Assembly: GCA_964458125.1 (NCBI GenBank)
Contig: CAYWHE010000038.1
Coordinates: 1-23,622 of the forward strand
DNA length: 23,622 bases
Direction of reading: 5' to 3'
Source of the DNA: CAYWHE01 sp964458125
Lineage (GTDB): Bacteria > Bacteroidota > Bacteroidia > AKYH767-A > OLB10
Part shown: one piece after another, positions 16,135-23,622 of the stretch
Layout of the letters: every line of letters begins with the position of its first letter
Position numbering within the stretch: the stretch's first letter is position 1
Program-made: the position numbers and the translations under genes
Notes under the pieces: generated by a model
The model's input: the letters and a program-made list of their open reading frames with translations, nothing else
Databases searched by the model: none
What the model was told of the DNA's origin: nothing

Positions 16135-16809
16135 TTAGCAATTGGCTATGAACCGATTTAATGCCGTGATACTGCTTTCGAACTGAAAGGCCACGTGGAC
16201 CATCCGGAAATTTTCCTTGTCCATGGTCTTCGGATAGGCTTTTTTGGCAATTTCCAGCCGGCTGGATTCGAACCATGCCAGTTCCATTAATTCCCTTACC
16301 TGTCTGGAGAGGAGATGATTATTGCTGATGGCCTGGTTGATGATGGACAACCGGGTACTTTCAAAGGAAACGGACCGCAGCGTGTTTTTTAACTGCCGGA
16401 AATGTTCCGGACTGATGACCTGGTAAGGCGGAGGTACAGGCTGGCAGACCGGTTCAACAACAGGTGCAAGGGGAAGAATCCGGATTATTTGTATCCTGTT
16501 GCGGGCATTTATCCTGGCGAACACATGAGTTCCGGGGGGGATATCCATCCAGCAACCTGAAATGATTTCCGAATCGTACCCGGAGTTATGATGGCTGGTA
16601 TTGCGAATGATTTCCAGCCAGTACCGGCCTGCCGGAATCTGGTTCAGTTGAAAATTTCTGGTTGGTTCGGGATAGATCCGGTTATCAAACCTGACAGAAA
16701 AGTATCGGTTATTAAACAAGTCCAGGGTCAGTTGACTGGCCGAAACTGATATAAAAAATCCGGTTAGGAAAAAAAGGAGGAAGGCTGTGGAGCAAAATAT
16801 TTTTTTCAT
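16135..16809 (-). CDS. Exported DUF4476-domain protein
   Basis: This 224-residue protein has a signal peptide (MKKIFCSTAFLLFFLTGFFI). A beta-rich N-terminal half of unknown fold (about 25-115) includes NRYFSVRFDNR and AGRYWLEI. A proline-rich link (CQPVPPPYQ) follows, and then a C-terminal alpha-helical domain (about 130-222). The C-terminal pattern FESTRLSIINQAI, LLSRQVRELMELAWFESSRLEIAKKAYP and FRMVHVAFQFESSITALNRFI matches DUF4476, a Bacteroidota-specific helical repeat domain of unknown function. The ATG at 16809 is chosen because it directly precedes the signal peptide; the ATG at 16833 adds eight charged or polar residues. It is divergent from the EamA permease gene. The function is unknown. 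A periplasmic or surface location is inferred. Confidence 0.8.
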   Translation of the reverse strand: MKKIFCSTAFLLFFLTGFFISVSASQLTLDLFNNRYFSVRFDNRIYPEPTRNFQLNQIPAGRYWLEIIRNTSHHNSGYDSEIISGCWMDIPPGTHVFARINARNRIQIIRILPLAPVVEPVCQPVPPPYQVISPEHFRQLKNTLRSVSFESTRLSIINQAISNNHLLSRQVRELMELAWFESSRLEIAKKAYPKTMDKENFRMVHVAFQFESSITALNRFIANC

Positions 16810-16952
16810 GCGATTTTTTTCCAGCGGGGACAATTTCTATGCCGGAAATAATTCATAGGATCTTCATAAACGCACGGCTGTCATGGCTTTTCGGTATATC
16901 ATCGATGATCCATTTACGCGACTGAACAATCCATAAAAAATAATTTATCGTG

Positions 16953-16982
16953 CTGACCTCCATCAGGAAAATGATACTTTTG
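16953..16982 (+). promoter_or_regulatory. Promoter of the EamA permease gene
   Basis: CTG at 16953-16955 (one mismatch from TTG at -33), a 19-base spacer and TACTTTTG at 16975-16982 (exact -7 match) form a good Bacteroidota promoter. Because the -7 element ends at 16982, the GTG there cannot be the translation start. The ATG at 17006 can. Confidence 0.55.
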
Positions 16983-17005
16983 TGTTTTTACGAGGTTTAA
17001 CAGTT

Positions 17006-17983
17006 ATGTTTTTAAATGATTCCGGAATTCTTTTTGCCCTTGCCACACTGGTTTCCTGGTCCATCTGCATATTCCCATTCACTGTGGCATCGCGGTTACT
17101 GGGCAGCAATGCGCTAAACCATTTCCGGCTTCTGCTGGCGACCCTGCTGTTGACTTTAGTTTCCCTTGTTTCAGGTTTTCATGCTTTTGCCCGGCTTTTT
17201 TCCCTGGCATACCTGGATGCCTGGATCTGGCTTGGATTTTCGGGAATTGTAGGGCTTGCGATGGGGGATTATTTTGCATTCCGGATGTATGCCATTCTCG
17301 GCGCCAGAAGGGGCAGCATTCTGACCACCTTTGCACCTGCTGCCGCATTTATTTCAGGATATTTCCTGCTGGATGAGCAAGTCAATATTATTGGCATGCT
17401 GGGTATGGTGGTAACCATCACCGGGGTAATCGGGATCGGACTTGGCAGGAAGGAGCGAATGACCATACCAGATTCGGTTCACGGACCCATCAGCAGCGGG
17501 ATCCTTTTTGGAATATTGTCGGCCGTCTGCCAGGGTGCCGGGCTGGTACTGGCCAAGAAGGGCTTCCTGTTGCAGGAATCGGGTGGGGAGGTCTTGTCGC
17601 CCATTCATGCCACGTTTATCCGTATGTTGATTTCTGTCTGCCTGTTAATGTTGATTACCATAAGCCGTTTCCAGGTGAAGCAGGTGGTAATGCCGCTGCT
17701 GGAGAACAGGAATTCAGGAATCAGGCATGCCGTTGCCGGAACTATTTTCGGTCCCTTCCTGGGTGTTTGTTTATCGCTGATAACGATCACGAAACTGGAT
17801 GTGGCCATTGCCCAGACCATATTCTCCCTGGTGCCGGCCGGAGCGCTGCTCATATCATTTGTTGTTTACCGTGAAAAAATCAGCCTGCCATCCCTTTCCG
17901 GGATGATTCTCTCAATCGGAGGTGTTTTCATGCTGATCTGGAGGAATGAACTGGCATCCATAATCCGGATTAAATTTAGTTAA
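17006..17983 (+). CDS. EamA/DMT-superfamily permease
   Basis: This is a 325-residue inner-membrane protein with about ten predicted transmembrane helices arranged as two EamA repeats. The first covers about residues 5-140 and the second about 165-315. Typical features are GLAMGDYFAFRMYAILGARRGS at the end of the third/fourth helix region, TFAPAAAFISGYFLLDEQ closing repeat one, and SLVPAGALLISFVVYREK closing repeat two. The E/D-Q or R-E-K near the end of each repeat is a family trait. Family members export or import small metabolites such as amino acids or nucleotides; the substrate is unknown. The start at 17006 is dictated by the promoter at 16953-16982. The isoaspartyl peptidase gene begins 21 bases downstream, which suggests co-transcription. 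Export of an amino acid is possible but not shown. Confidence 0.88.
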   Translation: MFLNDSGILFALATLVSWSICIFPFTVASRLLGSNALNHFRLLLATLLLTLVSLVSGFHAFARLFSLAYLDAWIWLGFSGIVGLAMGDYFAFRMYAILGARRGSILTTFAPAAAFISGYFLLDEQVNIIGMLGMVVTITGVIGIGLGRKERMTIPDSVHGPISSGILFGILSAVCQGAGLVLAKKGFLLQESGGEVLSPIHATFIRMLISVCLLMLITISRFQVKQVVMPLLENRNSGIRHAVAGTIFGPFLGVCLSLITITKLDVAIAQTIFSLVPAGALLISFVVYREKISLPSLSGMILSIGGVFMLIWRNELASIIRIKFS

Positions 17984-18004
17984 TTTGTTGTTGATTTTAA
18001 AAAC

Positions 18005-18943
18005 ATGACGGGATCATACAGCCTTGCCGTTCACGGTGGTGCCGGAACCATTGACCGTGCAGCCATCACTGCGGAGCAGGAATCCGGCTACAGGAAAGCG
18101 TTGCTGTCAGCCCTGGAAGCAGGTGAGGGTATACTTGCAGGAGGAGGCAGCAGCCTGGATGCTGTAAAGGCTGCTGTCGTATCATTGGAAAACTGTCCAT
18201 TATTCAATGCCGGAAAAGGTTCCGTTTTTACTCATGAGGGCAGGCATGAAATGGACGCTTCCATCATGTGCGGGCGAACACTGGAGGCCGGTGCTGTGGC
18301 CGGGGTCAGTCATGTCAGGAATCCCATTCTGCTGGCTGACCTGGTCCGGGTAAAAACGAATCATGTGTTCCTGTATGGTCACGGAGCCGAAATGCTGGCA
18401 AAGGAAAACCAGGTGCCATTTGAAGCGCCGGATTATTTTCATGATGATTTCCGTTACAAGCAATGGCTGGCTGTCAGGGATTCTGATCATATGAGGCTGG
18501 ATCATTTTGTTGAAAATAAAGAAAAAAAATTCGGGACTGTCGGTGCCGTGGCCTGTGACAGGTATGGAAATCTTGCCGCGGCCACCTCTACGGGCGGCAT
18601 GACCAACAAGCGTTATAACCGTATCGGTGACACTCCTTTAATCGGAGCCGGCAACTATGCGAATAACAAATCCTGTGCAGTCAGTTGTACGGGACACGGG
18701 GAATATTTTATCCGTTCAGTAGTGGCTTATGATGTGTCCTGCCTGATGGAATACAAGGGCCTTTCTTTGAAGGAAGCGTGTTCTGTTGTGGTACACGACA
18801 AGCTGGTTAAACTGGGCGGCGAGGGCGGACTGATAGCCGTTGATGTTACAGGTGCCGTTGAAATGGTTTTTAACTCGGAAGGCATGTACCGGGGTATGCT
18901 CGTAAAAGACCAGCCTGCGCAGGTTTTAATTTATAAACAATAA
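18005..18943 (+). CDS. Isoaspartyl peptidase / L-asparaginase (Ntn-hydrolase, T2 family)
   Basis: This 312-residue plant-type asparaginase cleaves isoaspartyl dipeptides and L-asparagine. It is made as a precursor that cuts itself before a threonine, which then becomes the nucleophile. Conserved parts are AVHGGAGTI (8-16), NAGKGSVFTHEG (68-79, oxyanion/sodium-loop region), the autoproteolysis site KFGTVGAVACD with Thr178 after Gly177, STGGMTNK (195-202), RIGDTPLIGAG (207-217, substrate-binding Arg/Asp) and TGHGE (229-233). All key residues are present, so it should be active. There is no signal peptide, which implies a cytoplasmic enzyme recycling damaged peptides. ATG at 18005 gives the standard N-terminus. 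It follows the permease gene by 21 bases and precedes the large surface-protein gene by 28, so all three may share a transcript. Confidence 0.93.
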   Translation: MTGSYSLAVHGGAGTIDRAAITAEQESGYRKALLSALEAGEGILAGGGSSLDAVKAAVVSLENCPLFNAGKGSVFTHEGRHEMDASIMCGRTLEAGAVAGVSHVRNPILLADLVRVKTNHVFLYGHGAEMLAKENQVPFEAPDYFHDDFRYKQWLAVRDSDHMRLDHFVENKEKKFGTVGAVACDRYGNLAAATSTGGMTNKRYNRIGDTPLIGAGNYANNKSCAVSCTGHGEYFIRSVVAYDVSCLMEYKGLSLKEACSVVVHDKLVKLGGEGGLIAVDVTGAVEMVFNSEGMYRGMLVKDQPAQVLIYKQ

Positions 18944-18971
18944 CTATATGTATAACTAAATCATTCCTGTC

Positions 18972-21962
18972 ATGAATAAAATTGTTACATTAAAAAAATG
19001 CATGTTGCTGTTGCTGACTCTGACAGCTGGTTTTTCATGGGCACAGCCTTTATCTGGAAATTATACCATTGGCGGTATTTCACCGGATTATCCGACTATC
19101 GGAAGCGCTGCCGGTGCTGTTCAATCCTTTGGTGTTGCGGGTCCGGTCACCTTTAATATCCGGGATGGCATATACGCTGAAAAAATAACCATGTACCAGT
19201 TTGCCGGGTCTTCTGCGGTGAATACAGTAACCTTTCAATCGGAAAACGGTGACAGTTCACTGGTGGTCATTACCGATTCCTCCTCGGCAACCAACCTGAA
19301 TAATTTTACCATACAGCTATTCGGGGCGGATTACGTGACTTTCCGGCAGGTTAGCATTCAGCGACCGGGGAACAATGCTTTTGGTACCGTTGTAGAAATC
19401 GGAAATAACTCCAACTATATCAGTTTATTGAATAACCGGATTACGGCCGGATCCGGAAATGGAACGTCCACCTCCAAATGCCTTATTTATACGGATTCTC
19501 TTGCTCAGAATAATGGTACGATCATTTCGGGAAACCTGCTCGTCAACGGAAATTTTGGAGTCTATAAACAGTCTTACACTTTTGAAACCGGAAACAGCAT
19601 CACCGGCAATATTTTTCAGAACCAGGCCGCCGGAGCCGTTTTTGCTGATCGACAGGATGGCATCAACATTTCCCGGAATGTCATCAGCACAACCGGAGGA
19701 GCTTCCTATTCCGGAATACTGTTAAAACGTTCCTTAAACGGATGTACGTTGAATAAAAACAAAATTGATATCACCAATGGCTTTGCAGGAATTTATTTTT
19801 TTACCAGCACCGCCTTTGCCGGGAATGAAAATTCAGCTACGAATAATTTTGTTCATGTGGGCGGATCGCAGGCCGGGACCGGCATTTTCGTCAACAGTTC
19901 TTCCCAGATCCGGTTTTATTTCAATTCCGTGAACATGACCGGGACCAATGCCATGTCGGCTGCTTTTAAGGCCGAAGGTACAGGTACTACCGGCCTTGTT
20001 TCCCGGAACAACATCTTTGCAGCCCATGGAGGAGGTTATGCCATCCGTGTGTTACCCGGTGTGTTTATCACTTCCGACTACAATGATCTCTTTACAACCG
20101 GCACCAATGTGGGCATGTTTAATGCAGTTGATGCAGCTTCACTTGTTGACTGGCAGAACCTTTCCCAAAAGGATACCAGTTCGGTGAGTTCTGATCCGGT
20201 ATATTATTCAGCAGGCGATCTTCATGTCAGTGCGGTGGCCATAAATGATGCGGGCATAGCTGCCGGGGGTGTCGGAACCGACATTGACGGGGATGTGCGA
20301 AGTGCAACCACTCCGGATATTGGTGCCGATGAGTTCACTCCCCTCACCGATAATGTAAAAGTTGTCAGCCTGCTTTTACCTGAGGATTATTCCTGTGGCG
20401 ATTCCTCCACGTTTGTCAGCCTGGTGGTTCAGAATATAGGAATCAACAGCGCTTCGGCCATTCCTGTTTCAGTTGACATTACCGGAACGGCAACCCTGAC
20501 TTTCTCCGGAAACATGGCTGGCCCTTTAAATTCCTATGAACTGGATACGATTATCCTGGGTGGTTCCTGGAACACTTATGCGGGCGGTAATTATACGCTT
20601 ACCTGTTATACTGCCATGCCGGGTGATCAGAAACTTTCCGACGACACCATGATTTTAAACCGCTTCCTGATCGGCATACCCAACAATCCGCTGGTAACTT
20701 CACCTCAGGTTTTTTGCGAAGGGAGTGTGGCCATCACGGCGCAAACCGACAGCGGCAATGTAATCTATTGGTATGATTCCGCTTTTGGAGGGAACCTGTT
20801 ATATACCGGAAATCCTTTCATGCCGGCTCTTAGCAGCGATACCACTTTTTATCTGGAGGCGCACAGCGGCACGGGCACCACGGGTTGTTTACGGATCACG
20901 GAAATAGCGACTGAATCGCCAACAGGAAATGACCATATTGAAATTCAGAATTGCAGTGCCGCCCCGGTCAACGTGACGGGATGGACCGTAGCGGTCAGCA
21001 ACAGTTACACGGTTATCAACGATGCCAATACAACAATTTGGGATCTGGGCACCTTTGGTACGTTTGCCGCAGGACAAACCGCCGTGAAGAATGATAATGC
21101 GGCATCACCCGACTACTGGGGATCCAACCTGTTCTGGAGTTCTTCCAATCCCGGCTGGGCCGTAATCCTTGATAATCTGGGCAATGTAGTCGATTACCTG
21201 GCATGGGGTTGGACCACCAACGACATTCAGGGATTCAGTACTCAGATCAATAATTTTACGGTTACCGCCTCGGGAAGCTGGAATGGTGACGGTGTAAGCG
21301 ATGTATGCGCTTCACCCAATGCCATCTCACGCACCGGATCTTCCGATCACGATGATGCGACCGATTTTACCTGCATGCCCAGTTCGAGTGGTACAGTTAA
21401 TCCGGGACTGATGTTGCCCTTTGTGAGTTGCGGTACCAGCGCCTGTACCAGTGAACGTATACAGGTTGATGTAATTATTAACCCGACGCCTGCTCCGGAT
21501 TTGGGGCCGGATACCATCAGCCCGGTACCCATCACGCTGGATGCCGGAGCAGGATATGCTTCCTACCTGTGGAGTACCACCGACACTACCCAGACGATCA
21601 ATGCAACTGCTACAGGCACATACGCTGTGATGGTGACGGATGCGAATGGTTGCACCGGAACAGATACCATCCTGGTTACGTTAACGGTTAGTATAAGCGA
21701 ATTAATTTCATTAAACGGGGTGATGGTGTTCCCTAATCCGGTTATAGACCAGCTGACCATAACGTATTACAGCAGGGTAATTCAGGAAGTCTCCCTGACC
21801 CTGTCCAACAGTCTTGGAGAATCCATTATAACCAAATCTTTCGAGGCGGGTATTGGAAGGGAAAAAACAGATTTAAGCCTGAACGGATTGCCTGCAGGCG
21901 TATACACCCTTGAACTGAAAACTGCCGAAGGATGTTTAATCCGAAAGGTCATTGTACAGTAA
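18972..21962 (+). CDS. Large T9SS-exported surface protein: beta-helix, Ig-like and lamin-tail domains
   Basis: This 996-residue protein has a signal peptide (about 1-25, ending FSWAQ). A Thr/Asn/Gly-rich right-handed beta-helix region covers about 30-460, with repeated turns such as NNSNYISLLNNRI and RQDGINISRNVIS, and it closes at VGTDIDGDVRSATTPDIGADEF. A CARDB-like stretch follows (about 463-570). Then come an Ig-like domain of the CHU_C-associated kind (CEGSVAITAQTD..., about 574-636), a lamin-tail domain (LRITEIATESPTGNDHIEIQN, about 638-753), and an SprB/PKD-like module (LGPDTISPV..., ATGTYAVMVTDANGCTGTD, about 839-906). A T9SS type A sorting domain ends it (VFPNPVIDQLTI..., GLPAGVYTLELKTAEG, about 916-996). 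No catalytic motif is visible, so adhesion or binding of polymer is inferred. Codon use looks like its neighbours. A terminator follows at 21979. Confidence 0.88.
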   Translation: MNKIVTLKKCMLLLLTLTAGFSWAQPLSGNYTIGGISPDYPTIGSAAGAVQSFGVAGPVTFNIRDGIYAEKITMYQFAGSSAVNTVTFQSENGDSSLVVITDSSSATNLNNFTIQLFGADYVTFRQVSIQRPGNNAFGTVVEIGNNSNYISLLNNRITAGSGNGTSTSKCLIYTDSLAQNNGTIISGNLLVNGNFGVYKQSYTFETGNSITGNIFQNQAAGAVFADRQDGINISRNVISTTGGASYSGILLKRSLNGCTLNKNKIDITNGFAGIYFFTSTAFAGNENSATNNFVHVGGSQAGTGIFVNSSSQIRFYFNSVNMTGTNAMSAAFKAEGTGTTGLVSRNNIFAAHGGGYAIRVLPGVFITSDYNDLFTTGTNVGMFNAVDAASLVDWQNLSQKDTSSVSSDPVYYSAGDLHVSAVAINDAGIAAGGVGTDIDGDVRSATTPDIGADEFTPLTDNVKVVSLLLPEDYSCGDSSTFVSLVVQNIGINSASAIPVSVDITGTATLTFSGNMAGPLNSYELDTIILGGSWNTYAGGNYTLTCYTAMPGDQKLSDDTMILNRFLIGIPNNPLVTSPQVFCEGSVAITAQTDSGNVIYWYDSAFGGNLLYTGNPFMPALSSDTTFYLEAHSGTGTTGCLRITEIATESPTGNDHIEIQNCSAAPVNVTGWTVAVSNSYTVINDANTTIWDLGTFGTFAAGQTAVKNDNAASPDYWGSNLFWSSSNPGWAVILDNLGNVVDYLAWGWTTNDIQGFSTQINNFTVTASGSWNGDGVSDVCASPNAISRTGSSDHDDATDFTCMPSSSGTVNPGLMLPFVSCGTSACTSERIQVDVIINPTPAPDLGPDTISPVPITLDAGAGYASYLWSTTDTTQTINATATGTYAVMVTDANGCTGTDTILVTLTVSISELISLNGVMVFPNPVIDQLTITYYSRVIQEVSLTLSNSLGESIITKSFEAGIGREKTDLSLNGLPAGVYTLELKTAEGCLIRKVIVQ

Positions 21963-21978
21963 GCCGTAAAAATTTCAA

Positions 21979-22016
21979 GATGCCGGCTGACCGGTTGATC
22001 AGCGGCATCCTTTTCC
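21979..22016 (+). terminator. Intrinsic terminator after the surface-protein gene
   Basis: GATGCCGGCTGA (21979-21990), an 8-base loop and TCAGCGGCATC (21999-22009) form an 11-bp stem with one bulged G. CTTTTCC follows. On the opposite strand the sequence past the stem is AAATTTTTAC-like, so it may also stop the converging membrane-protein gene. It starts 17 bases after the TAA of the surface protein. Confidence 0.65.
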
Positions 22017-22031
22017 GAACGCGGGAATGAA

Positions 22032-22763
22032 TCAGGATTGTTTTGATAATTCCGGTTTCAAGGGCAAGGACCCATCCTCGTAAAGCCGTATCATGGAAAC
22101 CACATGTGCGAACAGTACAATGGGCACCACAATCGTGGGCAGCCAGATATAGGGTGCCACCAGGATGGCACGGTTGGGCTGGTCAAAGGCCAGTAACTGG
22201 ATGGGCGAAGGCATAGCCAGCATGGCGTGAATAACAATATTCGCGAGCAGGCCCAGAGCGGCAAAATTCCATAGCAGAAGCGCTTTCCGGTTCAGACCTT
22301 TCTTCCGGAATGCGAACATGTAAATTAACGGAGCGGTGATCCCGGACAGGATATCCAGGTTACGTCCTTCAAAGGTCATGAGTTGAGGAATTAATCCTTC
22401 CCGGTGGAGTTGCCACAGGACCAGTTCCACCGGCACGCGGATCAGGTGAATCAGGGTGAGGGTTTTCAGGGATAATAAACGGACCTGTGCTTGAAGAGGG
22501 CCCTTCACCATCCATGCTATCAGCAACAACATGGGCAGGATTCCAAACAAAATACGGGGCGGAATAGTGTCTGTACTTAAATAAAAACCGCTCGTAGCAA
22601 GAACTGCCTGGAAAGCCCCCCAGGCAAACAGGAATACCGGGACTTGCCACTTCAGGAAGGGATGAATGGTTTTATTCCCGGTAAAGGAATACGAAATGAT
22701 GCTCACAGAAATAACGGTAATCAGGATAAATGTCATGGCGGTAAAGAATGGATTGGTGATCAT
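22032..22763 (-). CDS. Multi-span membrane protein of unknown function, paralogue A
   Basis: I do not recognise a named family. The 243-residue protein has about seven hydrophobic helices (first about 8-26; then about 38-58, 70-88, 100-120, 138-152, 164-182 and 205-225) and a short polar C-terminus (PLKPELSKQS). Conserved-looking features are DTIPPRILFGILP (65-77), HLIRVPVELVLWQLHREGLIP (106-126) and MTFEGRNLDILSGITAPLI (129-147). The same pattern occurs in the divergent gene at 23072, so the two are paralogues. It has no charged catalytic cluster beyond the Glu, Arg, Asn and Asp of the MTFEGRNLD loop. ATG at 22763 is the only good start. A sensor, channel or small-molecule membrane enzyme are all possible. 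Confidence 0.75.
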   Translation of the reverse strand: MITNPFFTAMTFILITVISVSIISYSFTGNKTIHPFLKWQVPVFLFAWGAFQAVLATSGFYLSTDTIPPRILFGILPMLLLIAWMVKGPLQAQVRLLSLKTLTLIHLIRVPVELVLWQLHREGLIPQLMTFEGRNLDILSGITAPLIYMFAFRKKGLNRKALLLWNFAALGLLANIVIHAMLAMPSPIQLLAFDQPNRAILVAPYIWLPTIVVPIVLFAHVVSMIRLYEDGSLPLKPELSKQS

Positions 22764-23071
22764 TGGTTTTAAATTTAAATATTGATTTGATTAGATCCGG
22801 AAACCGGCATTGATTATGGCTGCAATACTAGGACAGGAAATGCCTGCAGCTGATGAAAAATCTCCCCAGTCTTTAAAATCACAGGCTGAAACAACCGTTC
22901 CGGAAGACGGAAAGGCGATATTCAGTTCATGCGCAAATCCGGTACAGGAAGCATCCCTCCGCTTTTCCGGTATGCTTTTCTGACGGTTCAGACGGGTTTT
23001 TTAACGTTCCGGGGTTAAAAACAACAAATGGCATGACCCGATTGAGGTATATTTGATTGAATTAATAAGGC
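22764..23071. other. Intergenic region between the divergent membrane-protein genes
   Basis: This 308-base gap should hold both divergent promoters. On the plus side an exact -7 element is present at 23048. On the minus side only a near match (TAAATTTA, just upstream of 22763) is seen. A 55-codon open frame runs from ATG 22816 to TGA 22983, without an SD, a promoter or a recognisable product, and I do not call it a gene. I see no tRNA or structured-RNA signature. Confidence 0.55.
23048..23055 (+). promoter_or_regulatory. -7 promoter element before paralogue B
   Basis: TATATTTG is an exact match to TAnnTTTG, 16 bases before the ATG at 23072. No TTG is found at the -33 distance. Transcription would start only about 10 bases before the ATG. 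AAGG just before the start codon may help initiation. Confidence 0.4.
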
Positions 23072-23622
23072 ATGATACCTCCCGGTCTGACAATTATTTT
23101 TTTACTGATGGTAGCCGGGATATTGATCAGCCTGCTGACTGGCTTTTACCGGATCCTCAGGTGGTACAAAAGCAAACAGGCATTGATCATTTGTCTTTTA
23201 ACCGGATTCATGCTGCTGATTTGGCTTGGTTTCATATCCTATCTTTCCACCATTCATTTCCTGGACCGGTTTTCGGCCTTGCCTCCGCGTATGGCTGTGG
23301 TGCTGCTCCCGCCGATTGCATTTATGCTGTTCCTGGTACATTCTAAAAAGACGAATGAAATCATTTCCTTTATCCCCGCCGGCTGGCTGGTTTTCATTCA
23401 TTCTTTCCGAATCGTTACGGGAATTATTTTCTACCTTTTATACTTGCAAGGCATCCTGCCAGTTCAGATGACCTTCCTGGGAAATAATATCGATTTATTT
23501 TTTGGACTCTCAGCGCCAATGATTGGTTTTCTGAATCTGAAAAATAAATTGCCGAAATGGATACTGGCCGGCTGGCACATGGCCGGTATTATCATGTTAT
23601 TCATTCTGGTGGTGACGGCGGT
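23072..23622 (+). CDS. Multi-span membrane protein of unknown function, paralogue B (3' truncated)
   Basis: The frame opens at ATG 23072, with an in-frame stop three bases before the codon preceding it and AAGG just upstream. It continues without a stop to the window edge, giving 183 codons plus two bases. Hydrophobic helices are visible at about 6-26, 37-58, 71-88, 99-122, 140-155 and 162-182. SALPPRMAVVLLP (68-80), FIHSFRIVTGIIFYLLYLQG (108-127), and LPVQMTFLGNNIDLFFGLSA (129-148) followed by PMI align with the corresponding segments of the gene at 22032-22763. This establishes homology by eye. Charged residues differ: Arg/Glu of paralogue A become Asn/Leu in the MTF loop. The role is unknown. 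The missing C-terminus is probably about 50-60 residues if the lengths match. Confidence 0.8.
   Translation, partial: MIPPGLTIIFLLMVAGILISLLTGFYRILRWYKSKQALIICLLTGFMLLIWLGFISYLSTIHFLDRFSALPPRMAVVLLPPIAFMLFLVHSKKTNEIISFIPAGWLVFIHSFRIVTGIIFYLLYLQGILPVQMTFLGNNIDLFFGLSAPMIGFLNLKNKLPKWILAGWHMAGIIMLFILVVTA

Noticed and set aside
16264..16274. GGATTCGAACC, the reverse complement of the tRNA T-arm consensus
   Set aside because: It lies inside the DUF4476 coding sequence (codons for WFESS). No acceptor stem, anticodon arm or D-arm can be built around it.
22816..22983. 55-codon frame MAAILGQEMPAADEK...FSGMLF, with a cytochrome-c-like phrase DGKAIFSSCAN
   Set aside because: There is no CxxCH haem motif, no signal peptide, no promoter or SD, and no membrane segment. 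It lies in the promoter gap between divergent genes, so chance is the simplest explanation.

Overview
The window comes from a Bacteroidota (Bacteroidetes) chromosome of moderate GC. Four things point there. Two secreted proteins end in a type IX secretion (T9SS) type A C-terminal sorting domain. Several promoters carry the Bacteroidota -7 element TAnnTTTG, some with a TTG at -33. Most genes lack Shine-Dalgarno sequences. DUF4476 and OMPP1/FadL-type proteins are present. The order cannot be fixed from the sequence. I see no rRNA, tRNA, CRISPR array, insertion sequence, integrase or phage gene, so this reads as ordinary core/accessory chromosome.

Layout. 1-2349 (+): the 3' end of an Asn/Arg-rich low-complexity protein, then an OMPP1/FadL-type outer-membrane beta-barrel protein. 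2393-5261 (-): an acyl-CoA dehydrogenase followed by a PF10023-type membrane-anchored metallopeptidase in one probable operon. 5412-8031 (+): an AlkA-type DNA glycosylase, then a TMTC-like multi-span membrane protein with C-terminal TPRs. 8161-10431 (-): a long RelA/SpoT (p)ppGpp enzyme, divergent from an M16 zinc peptidase (10579-11814, +). The M16 gene converges on a small TonB-C-like secreted protein (11820-12170, -), and both stop codons sit in one palindrome. 12171-12548 is an AT-rich gap with a promoter/operator and a long inverted repeat. 12549-16809 (-): a DUF4476 protein, an alpha/beta hydrolase and a T9SS-exported M1 aminopeptidase. 17006-21962 (+): an EamA/DMT permease, an isoaspartyl peptidase/asparaginase and a 996-residue T9SS-exported beta-helix/lamin-tail adhesin-like protein, ending at a good terminator. 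22032-end: two divergent, mutually homologous multi-span membrane proteins of unknown function; the second runs off the 3' edge.

How they fit together. Peptide handling recurs: M1, M16, the PF10023 metallopeptidase, isoaspartyl peptidase and a secreted hydrolase. Surface and envelope export is the second theme: T9SS cargo, FadL-type porin, TMTC-like glycosylation candidate and TonB-C-like protein. These are mostly separate transcription units, so I infer no single new multi-gene system. The least explained elements are the divergent membrane-protein pair at the 3' end, the direct-repeat operator inside the promoter of the TonB-C-like gene, and the 13-bp inverted repeat in the AT-rich gap.
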